Shown: piece after piece, positions 1 through 11,443 of the stretch
How the letters are laid out: each line of letters starts with the position of its first letter
How positions within the stretch are numbered: position 1 is the stretch's first letter
Translations under genes and position numbers: made by a program
Assembly (NCBI GenBank): GCA_015345905.1
Contig: JADDTR010000011.1
Coordinates: 1-64,000 of the forward strand
Reading direction: 5' to 3'
Length of the DNA stretch: 64,000 bases
Origin: Aotearoamyces nothofagi
Lineage: Eukaryota; Ascomycota; Leotiomycetes; Leotiales; Tympanidaceae
Notes under the pieces: model-generated
What the model was told of the DNA's origin: nothing
The model's input: only the letters and a program-made list of their open reading frames with translations
Databases searched by the model: none

Positions 1-1618
1 GGGCTCTACTTACAAGGTAACTCAAGTCGATTCTTGAAGAAGGTAAAAAGAGAGAAATCGAGGAGAGGAATTGACTCTTATATATCCCTGACTCAGTACA
101 GGGGTTACTACTATTCTTTGTTGTCAATAGACAGAGGCTTTCTTTATTATCAATAGGCAGAAGCTTTCTTTGTTGTCAATAGTGTACAGCTTAGTATTGT
201 AAAACCTTTTCTTTGTTTGATTGCTGCCTAAAATAAGCAATTCACTGAAAGGAAGCGATAGCTACCTAAAACAGTGAATTGCTTTTTCTCATCTATAAAG
301 AGAGCCTTCTTCTCCACTTCTACTCTCTCCTTCTTTTTCTTCAAGACCCTCCCCCTCTACTAAAGTAAGTACAGTAATGTATAACAGTAATACAGAGCAT
401 CTAGATTTTGGCTGATCTGATAGCATTACAATTCACAATGCCTTGGGTGAAAAAGTCACCTAAGAAGGTCAGCCTTCAAGACCAAGGTAAGTATACCCCC
501 TACCCCCCTCTATTACTTCGGACTATTAACCTTATATTACAGGCACTCGTGCCACTTTATATATCCCTTTGTACACCAAGGCAATTGTAAACCGCTGGTG
601 GTATAATATCACCAAGGCTGTATAGGATCGAATCTATAAGGCCAACAAGCCCTACCTCTACCTAAGGCCTCCTAGGGTCTCAGACAACCCTTACTCTACA
701 AAGGTAGGCAGTAAGTAATCCCCTGTCTAATGTATATAGTTACTAATCAAGAATAGCCTATACCCTGCTTGAAATCAGGCACTACCAGAAGGAGGTTGGG
801 TTCCTCCTACCAAAATTAGTATTCCAGCACCTGGTTCATAAAATCACCTAGGATATAAGGATAGACGGCAGTCTATAGTATTAGTCCTCTACTATTCTAG
901 TGCTCTAGAAGGCCAGCAAGGTATACCTGACCTTGTTCTTTAAGAGTAAGTTGAATCTCCCTACTAATTAATGATGAAATAACTAATGAATTCTAGCTTC
1001 CAATATATATACAATCTACACTAAGTATATCACCATCCAGAGCAAGGATATACAGCTGGTGAAGTGGTTTTGTACCTCTGTAGTAGTCCAAGGGGCCTAT
1101 AATTTGTAAATAAAAAAAATTTAACTGTAATCCTACTTTTGTAGTTATTAGTATAACAGTAACAGTAAACAGTAATACAATGACATCTAGAATTGTAGAT
1201 ATATCGTGCCTTTAAAATTCCTATATTTTCTAAACAGTAATACTCAATAGTAATACAATGACATGTAAAATCTTAAACTATTCCGATTTTAATATAAATA
1301 ATCTAATAATACATTTAATCGTTATAGACCGTTTCTTAGACCGGACTATTTTACTCTAGACCGAATCGGACCGTTTTAAAACGGTTCAGTTCGGTCTAGA
1401 GATTCCTAGACCGAACTATTTTGAAACGGTCTGGTCTAGTCTTACTATCTAAACAGTCTATAGTATTATAACCTAGACTAGACTATTAATATCGATCTAG
1501 TCCTAGACCAGACCATTCTGAAATAGTCCAGTCCAGTTTCAGAAGAAACGGTCCGGTTTATAAAACGGTCTATAAATTACCCTCAAGACTAGACTGAACT
1601 AGACTGTTGGCTAGTCTA
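1..1618 (-). mobile_element. hAT-type DNA transposon, terminal 1.6 kb of a copy cut by the window edge
   Basis: This stretch matches, base for base apart from scattered transitions, the reverse complement of 38720-40340 in the better-bounded copy at 38720-44603, and also 36794-38417. It ends at 1618 with the terminal sequence GGCTAGTCTA, the complement of the element's TAGACTAGCC end. The transposase part would lie left of base 1, outside the window. Decay is light compared with the copy at 32589-38417: many CpA sites survive. The segment holds the histone-H3-like gene and the start of the divergent promoter. No target duplication can be tested because only one end is present. Confidence 0.85.
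438..1109 (+). pseudogene. Histone H3-like gene carried by the hAT element (copy 1)
   Basis: Exon 1 (438-486) starts MPWVKKSPKK and ends at a GTAAGT donor; the intron runs 487-542; exon 2 starts at 543 with a basic, tail-like stretch. The exon 2/3 junction (about 703-750) is unresolved. Exon 3 (to 945) reads EIRHYQK, then an H3-like alpha1/alpha2 region containing SSTILVL and a KASKVYL segment. The last intron is 946-996. Exon 4 (997-1109) reads NIYTIYTK, ITIQSKDIQLVKW and a stop. These align in order and spacing with H3 EIRRYQK, ALQEA, CAIHAK and KDIQLAR. Loop 1 is two residues longer than in canonical H3. The core is interrupted only by TAG codons at positions where H3 or the sister copy has Gln, which fits RIP. 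Function is unknown; it may have been a histone mimic or a captured CenH3-like gene. The histone-fold assignment is strong, the CenH3 link weak. Confidence 0.8.
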
Positions 1619-4600
1619 ATATCTAGTAGTAGTAGTTGAGAAGAACTTAGTATATAAAGATCTTTAAGTCTATCTTCTAGAAACTATAGTATAATTGTAG
1701 TCAAAAGGTTTAATATCTAGATTTCCTATATTCTTTATTCTATTATAAGTATCTATTAATTGATCTACTTCTACTCCTTTAAATAAGTAGCTCTCTCCTT
1801 CTATTAAAACTCTTATAACTTACAAATTTCTTTTGCTTATTAGTTAATAATCTACTAAAATGTTTCACTTTATAGTATATATCTTCCTTTACTATAAAGA
1901 GAGCTTTAGTAGAGAAAGGTTTATAATAGTAAATATATAGATAAGTATTCTATTACTACTAAAGGAGAGATTTAAAGAGTCTTAATATCTTACTCTTCCT
2001 CTAAATATAATAAGGACAACTTATTCTATACCTTAGAAGAATTAGAAGTATCTATTAATATTAATATAGTAGCCTTCTTCTATAGTAGTATTATAGAGTC
2101 TTGTTTTTCTTATTATAATATAAAGACAATAGATTAGTAATCTAGTAATAGTTAGCCCTCTAGATAAAGAATTAGAATATAAGAGTATATTAGCTAAGGA
2201 TTATCTAATCTATATAGAAACTAATTCTTAAGGAATCAAAAAGCTTTAGAAGTATAAAGCTTCTAAATACCTCTCTTCTAAATAAAGTACTATTATAATA
2301 GTACTATAATTGAAAGTTAGAGCTATAGCTTTAACTAGATATATATATTAATTATATATATTAGTTATATACCTTTCTTATAATAGTCTAGACTAGACTA
2401 AACTATAAAAAGCAGTCTAATCTAGTCTTTAAATATTTTGATTTTTAAATAGTCTATATTATAGTTCTTAAGACTAGACTATAAATAAATAGTCTAGACT
2501 AGACTAAAATACTCTAATTACTACTTTTTTTACAATTCTAATACTAAGAGTATTACTATTAAGTATTACTGTTTTATATAGATAAAGAAAGTTATAAAAT
2601 CTTTTTTCTAAAAATAGTTATAAGAGTTCTAAGAACAGCTCTTTATAGTCTAGTTTAGTCTAGACTAGACTGTTTTTAGAAATGGTCTTTATTTTCTATT
2701 TAAGACTAGATTGTTTATTTATAGTCTAATTTAGTCTAGATCTAAATAGTTCAGTCTTTAAAACAGTTTATAAATTACTTTTAAGACTAGACTAGACTAG
2801 ACTATTAGATAGTCTAGTTTTAAGACTCTAGTTTATCTACTTATAACTATTAATATTTGTTTAAGATCAAAGGTCTCTATTTTAATACTTGTTTCTATTT
2901 TATCTAAAATAGTAAACTAATTATCTAGAACTAGCTTCTACTATTTAAGAATCTTTATATAAGTATTTTTGTTATATATTAGTTTATTCTAGTTATAGAA
3001 AGTAATAAACTTAGTAATTGACCTTTTTAGATCTTCAATCTTATTAAACTATACTTCTACTATAGAAAGATCTTTAAATTGAAGTTTATCTAAGTAGATA
3101 GTCTTATAATTACTGTCTTTATAGTTCTATTTAAGCTAAAGTTATTCTATAAAAGCTATACTTATCTTCTCTACTTCTATTCTAGTCTCTTTAATCTTTA
3201 TAAATATTATATTTAAGGTTCTACTCTTAATAGTAGTTACTTCTATAGAGTTCTTTAGATCTTTAGTCTACTATTAACTAATAAGTTCTAATTTAGCAAC
3301 TCTTTTTTAGAAGTCTTAAAACATTGTTTTAGTATTAATATCTTCTAGCCTTTATAAGTTATCTCTCTTCTATTAAGCAATTCTCAACTATAGTACTTCT
3401 AATTCTATTGTTATTTGTTATAAATATACTATAAACTGCTATTATAATATCTCTACTATTAATACTTATCTATTACTCTTAGACTTATATTCTAAGATTC
3501 TATATTCAAATTCTACAATCATTAAACAATATTGCTTTAATTCAACTGTTATCTCTTATTGATCTTAGTACTATTTTACTTATACAACTTGTATTTTATA
3601 AGTAGATTTATAATCTACAATTGTCCTTTCAAGAGTTTCTATCTTCTACTACTTCTCAATTAATTTAAATTGTACTTGTAAATTTTTATATAATTGATCA
3701 AGATTAATAGTCTCTAATTCTTTAATCTTATTTTAGTATAGCTAAATCTTAGTAAATAGCTGTTTAGAATTTGTCTAAGCCTTTGACAACTTTACTTTAT
3801 AAAGAGAGATCTTACTTTGTTATTCTACAATCTGTCTTTTATACTCTTCTAGATATAATATAAGTATAGTATCTTAAGCTATATCCTTGATTGATCTATT
3901 TATCTAGACTTGACTTATTACTTAATAAGTCTAATTATAATTATATTACTATTGTAATATACTATAAATATCTACAACTACTTTCTTTATCTTGTTGCTA
4001 TAATAACTAGCCTTAGAAGATAGTAGTAGAATATAAAAGAAATAGAGTATAATACCTTATTTAATAAATAAATCTATAATATACTTACTACTCTCTAGTA
4101 TTTTACAAATATTATATAAGAAGAAATAAGAAGTATAATCTTAGAGTATCTAGTTATATAGTCTTCTATACTATTATTTTATCTTGATATTTGAGAGTAT
4201 AGTAGTCTAGACTAATAGTCTAAGAAGTTCTTACTATCTACTATTGATATAGATTAAAAGCTAATAGTAGTCTATAATTTCTAATTTGAGATTATAATTA
4301 TATCTAGCTAGTAGTCTAGCTATTATAAGTATATTTCTAATATACTTTTAATCTATATCAATATTGAAAATACTAGTAATTATATTGGATTTAAATCTAA
4401 GAGCATTTATAAGTCTAGTAAATTCAAAGAGGTATTAGAAGTCTAGACTAATACTTAGTACCTTTTGTTTATTATCCAACTTTAGAACAAGGTTTATAAA
4501 ACAATAAAAATTGTATATAGTAAATATCTATAGTTGGATATATACTATCTTAAATCTCTTATTGTTGTCTATTTATATATTGCTATATTTGATCAATCTA

Positions 4601-6735
4601 TTAGTACTCTTTAATACTATATAGTCTTCTCTATATCTATATTATATATATTATATTATCTCTTTTAAGTAATACTTTATTAGATTGATAAGTATCTATA
4701 TTGTTTTTATATAGTCTTCTAGATATAAGAAATCTTTAGTAAGTATCTTGATTAAGAGAATTATTCTATTAATAGTAATAATATTCTATAGTAGTTCTAA
4801 TCTTTTGATATTATTATATAATAATAGAAATACACTTTTGCTCTTAATAGCTTAGATAATAAAGTCTCTATTAATTGATAACATTTTAGAGGCCCTCTCT
4901 TTAAATAGCTTTATAGTCTTAGAATCTAGATTATATATAAGCTCTTTATTACTATTGAATATAGAGGTCTAGATATATTTAATATAGTCTAAATATTATA
5001 TCAGTTTCTAAGATAATATATTAATATTATATATACTAAAGGAATTATATCTACTTTATTATATCTAAGCAATTTATACCAATATAAAGTATTTTTCTAA
5101 AAAGATATCTAGAGACTAATAAATAGTCTTAGAGATATAAAGCTCTTATATAAAGTTGGTCTCTTCTCTATAGCTTTAAGATTATTCTCTATATCCTATA
5201 AGAGGGACTTGATAAAAGAAGGCTCTAGTAGCAAAAATACAAGACAATTACAAGAGGAAAAGTAGATAGAAAGATATAGCTTAGAAATAGTCTTGTTATA
5301 AAGCTAAAGAGCAAAGAATAGTAGAGGTAAGCTTGCTATCTATAGTCCTAGAAACATCTAGCTAGGTACTTCTTCTTTAGAAACAAACTAGACAAACAAT
5401 AAACATCTAAAGTATAAACTACAAACAGAAGAGAAGCAAATAAAACAAATATAACAAACAACAAATAGAGGACTCTTAGAGTCTTACTTTAGTTTCTATA
5501 CTGTTCTATAATATATTCTTCAACTACTATACTATTCTCTAGTTAGACTCTATATCTAGAAATCAAAAGACAGTTCTATTATTATATAGAATTGACTTGA
5601 TATTATAGTCTTACTTTTATATATAATACTTATTGTCCTATCTCTTTATACTATTATAAGATTTACTTATATCAATATTAAAGGCTTATATATATCTTTA
5701 TTATAGAGCTTGATTGTCTACAACTTATTATATAGATAGATATACTACTTTATAGCTTCTAATTAATACTGTCTATAATAATATATCAAAAGAGCACCTT
5801 TTAGAAGATAAAGACACTTAATATACTCTATATTATAAAGATTACTAATTGTCAATTTAGACTAGACTAGAGTAGTAGTAAGAACCAGTTGAGAAATTTC
5901 AGCTTTAATATAGTTTCTATAGACATTTAGAAAGTATTCTTAAAGTCTGAATTCTCTTAGCTAGTACTTGGTCTTTCTTAGCTAGAGTAGAATTCAGAGC
6001 CTTTCTTTAGAAGATTGATATAATAGATTCTCTAGTATAACTAGAGCTATACTAAGATATACTATCTTATAAGAGCAATCTAGAGATTTGATATTATTAG
6101 AGAATACTGTCTAGCTAGATATCTTATATACTTACTTATAGACAAAGGTAGATAGATTATAGTTTTAGTATATAGATTTAGTAGCTGTTATATCTTGTTT
6201 ATATTTGTATCTTCTTTACTCTAGACTAGAATCTATTTCTAGACTATAATAATATTTGGCTATTTACTACTACTATACTTTATTAGTCTGGGAATTTTCT
6301 ATAAGTAGAATATTCTACTCTAGATGTTAATAGAGTATAGTATTCTATATATAGTTTTAGCTATATTTTAGAGTATTCTATCAGTAGAATATTCTACTTA
6401 AGATATTAGCTGAATCTTAGATTATTCCTCTAGTAGAATATTCTATATATAGGAATATTCTATCTGCTGGAATATTCTGTCTAAATGTTAGCTAAAATCT
6501 TAGAGTATTCCTTTAGTAGAATATTCTACTAGTAGGAATAACCTATCTAAAGAGTCTCAGAAATTTCTGTAAGAATATTCCAATATATTATCAATCGGGA
6601 TTGAAATTCATTCAGTTATAGTACAAGCTGATGTTTGCTACTCTTGTCTTTCTATCAGTATAAGAATTCTATATAATACAATAGTAAATTCAGCCCTTAT
6701 TTTACTTATCAATAAGTCCTTATCACCTCTCTCTA
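1619..6735. other. AT-rich RIP-decayed tract
   Basis: The tract is almost pure A/T with TAG/TAA-saturated frames. Short hAT-end-like pieces (TAGTCTAG-rich) lie near 2385-2511 and 2646-2822. Reading the minus strand from about 5260 down to 2840 gives a long frame broken mainly by TAG and TAA. Treated as former Gln codons, these would give a large Leu/Ile/Lys-rich protein whose second half is coiled-coil-like. I do not recognise its family. No intact gene is visible. Normal base composition returns abruptly near 6735. Confidence 0.7.
6309..6579. repeat. Cluster of seven GAATATTC palindromes
   Basis: The palindrome GAATATTC, usually within AGAATATTCTA, occurs near 6309, 6387, 6437, 6452, 6470, 6519 and 6572. 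The pieces between are loosely related ('TAGAGTATTC', 'GTTAGCTRAATCTTAGA'), so this looks like decayed repeats of about 60-80 bp. The core resembles a GAAnnTTC heat-shock element half-pair, but in this AT-rich setting that may be coincidence. It sits close to the right edge of the AT-rich block. Confidence 0.6.
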
Positions 6736-7080
6736 TTTTGTTGCCTAGACTGTTGGCAAACTTTCGAGGGCGGTGGACCAAACAGGCACTCTACTCACTT
6801 GCAGGTTGACCGAGGTGGGGCATACATGGCGGGGTAAGGGTTAATTAAGGTTAGCAGAACGGCCCGCGATAAGCGAGTCCTTCCCAGCAAATCAGCGCAC
6901 AGACAGCGAATTGTGCAGTTTGATCTGAGCGAGCGCTGTCTTCCCAAAGTTTTGATGACGAGGAGTCATCTGTCATCAATTTGCCATGGGTTTATAGGCG
7001 TTTCGAATTATATGCTGACTTTATGCTATACTTCAAATAGACTATGATTCTATAAAACCCGGCGCTGCCTCGTTAGCCAA
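6736..7080. other. Transition from AT-rich block to normal sequence
   Basis: GC content returns to normal here. I see no gene, tRNA or clear repeat. It is the presumed 5' flank of the kinase-like remnant that starts at 7081. Confidence 0.5.
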
Positions 7081-8068
7081 ATGGAAGGCAACAAGATGAT
7101 GCCCACCTCAGAAGCGATATCTAGGCGAGCCACGGGTATATAGCGCTTGAGAGGTACAGACCAAGACCAGAATGTCGAAAAGGAGCCATTAGCTATTAAG
7201 CAACCAACTATCGCCTCAGATCCTGCTCTTAACTACGATCATGTTGATGGTAGCTTCGAGTTCGGGGGGATCCGAGTAAGGCTCGTGACATACAAGTCAA
7301 TACCGGGCGTCATTCAGATCAATGCCTCGAAGACCATAAGCGAATGGAACACATTACGTACACTCAAACATATCAATATTGTCGGCTTTGATGATAGCAA
7401 CCCCAGTATCAGCCATTGGCTACCTACCAACGCCGATGACCACGAGGATGATCCCAAAGGACGGTGTGAGCTATATGTCTCGAAACCCCCATTATCTGTC
7501 ACCGTTGCAGCAGCGGCAGCCCAATATCCATGGTCTGTCTTAGACACGCATAGGATGTGCAAAGATGTAGGTTAAGTCAAAGAGGCTGCGGGATACTTTG
7601 CACTGACTAGTAGAGATCTTAAACGCACTCAAGTTTCTAGCTGATTATAACCTGTCTCGTGGTGATTTTACCACTGATCATGTACTAGTTACTGGAGAAG
7701 GATTTAAGCTTGGTAAGTCCTAGAATATCGCCACATGAGATTATACTGAGAATAATCCAGCAAATATCTATCTCTGTGAAGCTGTGAAGGCCGATACTAA
7801 TGTACGAGATCTTCGGTCGGCTGGACAAATATTAAGAGATGTCTTGATTGGGAAGAGCCGCGTCCCGGAAAACGTAGAGTGGCTCAATTTCTACACTGTT
7901 ATGATGAAGGAGATAGCTTTCAACGTGTATCGTGATGTTTTGCCTCGACTGCTCTTTGAACACTGGCCAAAAAGTAGCGGAGAGTATGAAACAATATCTC
8001 AGGATGACAGACTTCGCGGAATCGCTTACTTAGTCAGCCAGAGGCAACGAAATACCTTCCAATGGTAA
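7081..8068 (+). pseudogene. Degenerate protein-kinase-like gene
   Basis: The frame opens with ATG at 7081 and is stopped by TAG at 7141-7143, after which coding continues to 7575. Segments resemble a kinase fold: a strand-rich N-lobe with 'EWNTLRTLKHINIVGF', then (in another frame, about 7633-7780) 'LADYNLSRGDFTTDHVLV', which matches the catalytic-loop pattern with RGD in place of HRD and no Asn, then 'GEGFKLG' where DFG would be. The C-lobe continues to 8068. At least three further stops and one frame change separate these pieces. It looks like a pseudokinase gene that has since decayed; no catalytic product is expected. Intron positions cannot be assigned safely. Confidence 0.6.
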
Positions 8069-8532
8069 CCATCTCTGTCATATCAGGTATTGCGTAGGGT
8101 TGCTGCACATGTCTTGATTTTCATTGGATAGCTTGGGACTAGGATTATTTAGTAGGAGCTTTAGAAATGGAATATATACAATCTATATAGGTTCCACGTT
8201 ATGTTTAGTACAGTGGGCGTCGATTGGGTTTATATGCGCCACGCTTTATGAGCACTAGACCGAATAAAGTTAGTGTCCATCCAAGCCAGTATTTTAGCCT
8301 CAGGCTACCCAATCAAACAACAGGCACTATAAGAACGCTTGGCACGTGCTCGCTCCTCTTTTTACCCCGCACTTTTAATATAGAGAGCACATTCTACTTA
8401 CAAAAGAAGCCTCATGAACTCTGTTATTTGCACTTTTATATAAGTTAGGTCTTTTTTAGTCTTGAGGTATAATCGCTGAGCTACAAAGGTACAGCGAAGT
8501 TGTTTGAGAAGTATTGTCAATCCTGGCTTGCG
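8069..8532. other. Intergenic, no gene seen
   Basis: This lies between the kinase-like remnant and the BTB gene and presumably holds the promoter of the latter. I see no coding continuity on either strand that is not better explained as chance. Confidence 0.4.
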
Positions 8533-9733
8533 ATGGACTCCCAGGCAGTAATGGTAAGTTAAAAGACACGAGAAATTTCGAAGCTGACATTAAGTAGGAA
8601 TCCGAACAGTGTTCTGAGCTCTCTTGTGGTGAGATTGAACAGAAGCTTGTATCACTCGACCATAATGGAGATGCTATACTCGAGGTTAACGACATCGATA
8701 GCCCAGAGACTCTCAGATTTCTTGTCTCTACAAATGTTCTCCGTCTTTCATCTCCCGTCTTCGCTAGAATGTTCGGTTCAAATTTCAGAGAGGGAGAAAA
8801 TCTGCGCAATGAGGGGCGCGTTGTTGTCAAACTTGTAGATGACAACGCCCACGCCATTAAAACTATCTTGGAAATCCTTCATCACCAGCATCCGGCCGAA
8901 ATCGATCCTAACAAGAATGCTAAAGAATTAGCTTGTATTGCAATCCATTGCGACAAGTATGATTGTAGAGCCGCAATACGCCCATGGACCTACTACTGGT
9001 TTAGGGATCTAGAGACAGGACAATGGTCTCCAACGGAGCTGACTCTGCTCCTGGTAGCGGCGTACAGATTTGACGAGCCTAGACAATTTGCAAACGTTTC
9101 GGCAATGGCTGTGAAGTATATGCCACTCGAGGTTCTCACAACTTGGGAAGGTCATGAGAGGTTAGACCATTTCCCGGACATGGCTGCAGGTATATCACTA
9201 TGGAAGCTGACAAACTCTCCAAACGAAACTAAACTTTTATAGATGCTCTCAACAGCAAAATCCAGAGACTATTGAGTCACCTTCATAGCCAAGTCCAATC
9301 TGTTATTACGGTGCTAGGCCAAGATAAGAGAGGACACGAAATGGCACTTCAAGATTGCGTCCATTGTGGGAGAACACCCCCAATAGGAGCGAAAAAGTGC
9401 CATCCATGCAACAATTCAATGTTGTACCCAAAGTACTGTACGACGGGCTATAGGATAGCGGAGTTCATTGCAATCTTGGAGAAGGAAGAACTCTGGCCGT
9501 CTGTGAAGCCGTTCAACGAGTATGCGATTTCAGACCTGGTTCATAGAATCACTTGCGCGAATGCAGATATCAAGCATACGTGTACCGCTGGGGTAAAGTG
9601 CCCCTTACTCCAACAGCTGCAAGTATTAAGCGTTCTCGCACACCAAATCCAAAAAAATATCCAAGGCCTTTGTCTAGTATGCATTAAAAGTAGAAGATGG
9701 GCCGATAACAATAAATGCATATGCATAGCATGA
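8533..9733 (+). CDS. BTB/POZ-domain protein
   Basis: I read three exons: 8533-8553, 8598-9189 and 9243-9733, giving 367 residues. Intron 1 (8554-8597) is GTAAGT...GCTGAC...TAG and intron 2 (9190-9242) also has a GCTGAC branch site; joining them keeps one open frame. Residues about 25-130 form a BTB fold: 'AILEVNDIDSPETLRFLVST' is followed by 'RLSSPVFARMFGSNFREG', the typical BTB core helix-strand pattern. The C-terminal third has a 'CVHCGRTPP...CHPC' cysteine set and is otherwise unassigned. Fungal BTB proteins of this size are numerous and mostly uncharacterised; some are Cullin-3 adaptors, which is not shown here. Unlike its neighbours it has no in-frame stop. Confidence 0.8.
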
Positions 9734-10091
9734 TAATGCAGTAGTCTCAGATGTCCAGGGATCTGCAATGGTGATTAAGGGATGAGTGGAAAAGTCAAAA
9801 AGTGAACAGCTGAGCACAAGGAAACAGCTCTTGAATGAAAGCCTTCATCTTCTATTGTGAACGATCTCCCTATCCGTGTTCGACTATGCAATAAAAATGA
9901 TTTATATTCCGATTATACATCAAGCGCTTCTTAACAAAAATCTCTATCCTCCTCACGCTCCAAAGGTAGATCCAAATCTTCCTCGTCCCCTTCAATCTCA
10001 AGTCCTCTTGGGTGAACGAGAACAGGTTTTATGAACTGACAAAGTTGAGAACCTGCTATCTAAAGTAAGCTAATTGCAATATATAAAGCTT
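9734..10091. other. Convergent intergenic region
   Basis: This separates the 3' end of the BTB gene from the 3' end of the minus-strand pseudogene. No coding or structural signal was seen. Confidence 0.4.
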
Positions 10092-10894
10092 TTAATAAGG
10101 GTTTGGACCTTTGGTATCATTAGTTTCCAGACGCAAGGCCTTTAACGCCGCGTGGAACGGGCCTTCACTAAGCGGTTCCCATGTTGGATTTATATCGTAA
10201 GCCATATAGGACCTCCACCCATTTGACAGCTCGCTTATAAATAGCTCGCCATGCTCTAGGAGCGACATCGGCAGCGTTAAGTAGCTGATGGTCTTCTTGA
10301 AATTAAAGAATTCATAATGGCCAGCTAATACATCGAGGCCAAAGTCCTTTTTGAGCAGCTACATTGCAGAGTAAGCATCCGAAAAAAGACAGTATTGTAG
10401 TGTAATCCACGAAATTATACTCATCCGAAGAAGCTTAAGGAGAACGGTGGTGAACAGTAATGAATAAGGTTCTTTACAGTTTTTGTACTGCCGATGTAAT
10501 TCTTTTGAGGTGGCGGACCACCACGAGGGTCTAGTTTGCATCTCCAGTTATACCGGAAGTCGTTATGTCTAGATTCATGAGTCCCCGAGTCGGCTATAGC
10601 ATTGATGAGTTGTTTGTGAGGATTAAGCTTAATTATTGTTGAGAATTCGGCGATCTCATCAAATGTATAATGGTCAACTGGCCAGCATTGTTCTTGGAAG
10701 CAAGAATATTCCTGTTCCCATTGAGGCATTAACTCGGCCACATGCGCTTCAAAGATCTCGTCTTCGATCATCCTGAGGACTTCTCCTGGCAAGCTTGTTA
10801 TAGGTGCTGATTCCCTATACTTGTGGCATAGTCGCAGCGTCTGAAACAACAGTTTGCATGCACTGTAAGTCTCAAGGTGGCTTCCTAATTTCAC
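10092..10894 (-). pseudogene. Unknown fungal gene, interrupted by one in-frame stop
   Basis: On the minus strand, a frame from ATG at 10894 runs through 'SLPGEVLRMIEDEIFEAH' (an F-box-like 'LP.E' opening) and 'CWPVDHYTFDEIAEF'. The frame changes near 10480-10440; a 44 nt GTAAAG...AAG intron is possible. It then continues through an in-frame TAG near 10365 (reading AM-stop-LLKKDFGLD) to 'GHYEFFNFKKTISYL' and a stop at 10092-10094. The stop is in a context where CAG is expected. I do not recognise a named family. The gene probably encodes a ~250-residue intracellular protein in its intact form. Confidence 0.5.
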
Positions 10895-11443
10895 AGGGTC
10901 AATCTCATATGCCTATACGATGGCCGGATCCTCATAGTAGACACGTGCCATGTCGCAGTTTACTGAAGAAATTCTGCCACAATAGTACTGTACCACTACC
11001 TTTAGTCTTGTGTGGCCACTAGTTATTTCATACGTGTGAAGTAATAGCAGCAGGCTCAGATGGCATGCTATGATAGGGAAAGCCGTCATCAATACAATTC
11101 GTAGGTCGAGATGACATGTTAGAAACGAGCCCCAGGACAAAGCGGTCATCAATATGGTCCGCAAGGCAATAGAGACAATCACACAGATCAGTCAGGGGTT
11201 TGACCTGTCATCTCAACGCACTTGTTATCATCCAGTTAAAGCTAGCTTCGGTAATTTTCTGTCTCCATCAATCCTGTCAGCTCTATATTAAAGAAAATTG
11301 CCTTAAATAAACTTGGCAAATTTTAGACGTATCTGTGTACAGATACGTTGCTTCTAAGAATAAATTTCCGTGAGGCTTTGCATATATGTTTTTATAAGTA
11401 TATCTTCAAACGCCAAAGGACTACCTCTCCTGGCTAAAACACA
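10895..11443. promoter_or_regulatory. Divergent intergenic region upstream of the ferric-reductase-like gene
   Basis: About 550 bp separate the start of the minus-strand unknown gene from the start of the reductase gene, so both promoters should lie here. A TATA-like run (TTTTATAAGTATAT) sits about 45 bp before the reductase ATG. I see no confident binding-site cluster and no third gene. Confidence 0.35.

Noticed and set aside
1-1618. Long terminal repeat of a retroelement
   Set aside because: The ~1.6 kb unit is repeated and looked LTR-like at first, but it is the gene-bearing end of a hAT element, inverted between neighbours, with 9 bp TIRs and an 8 bp duplication at copy B.
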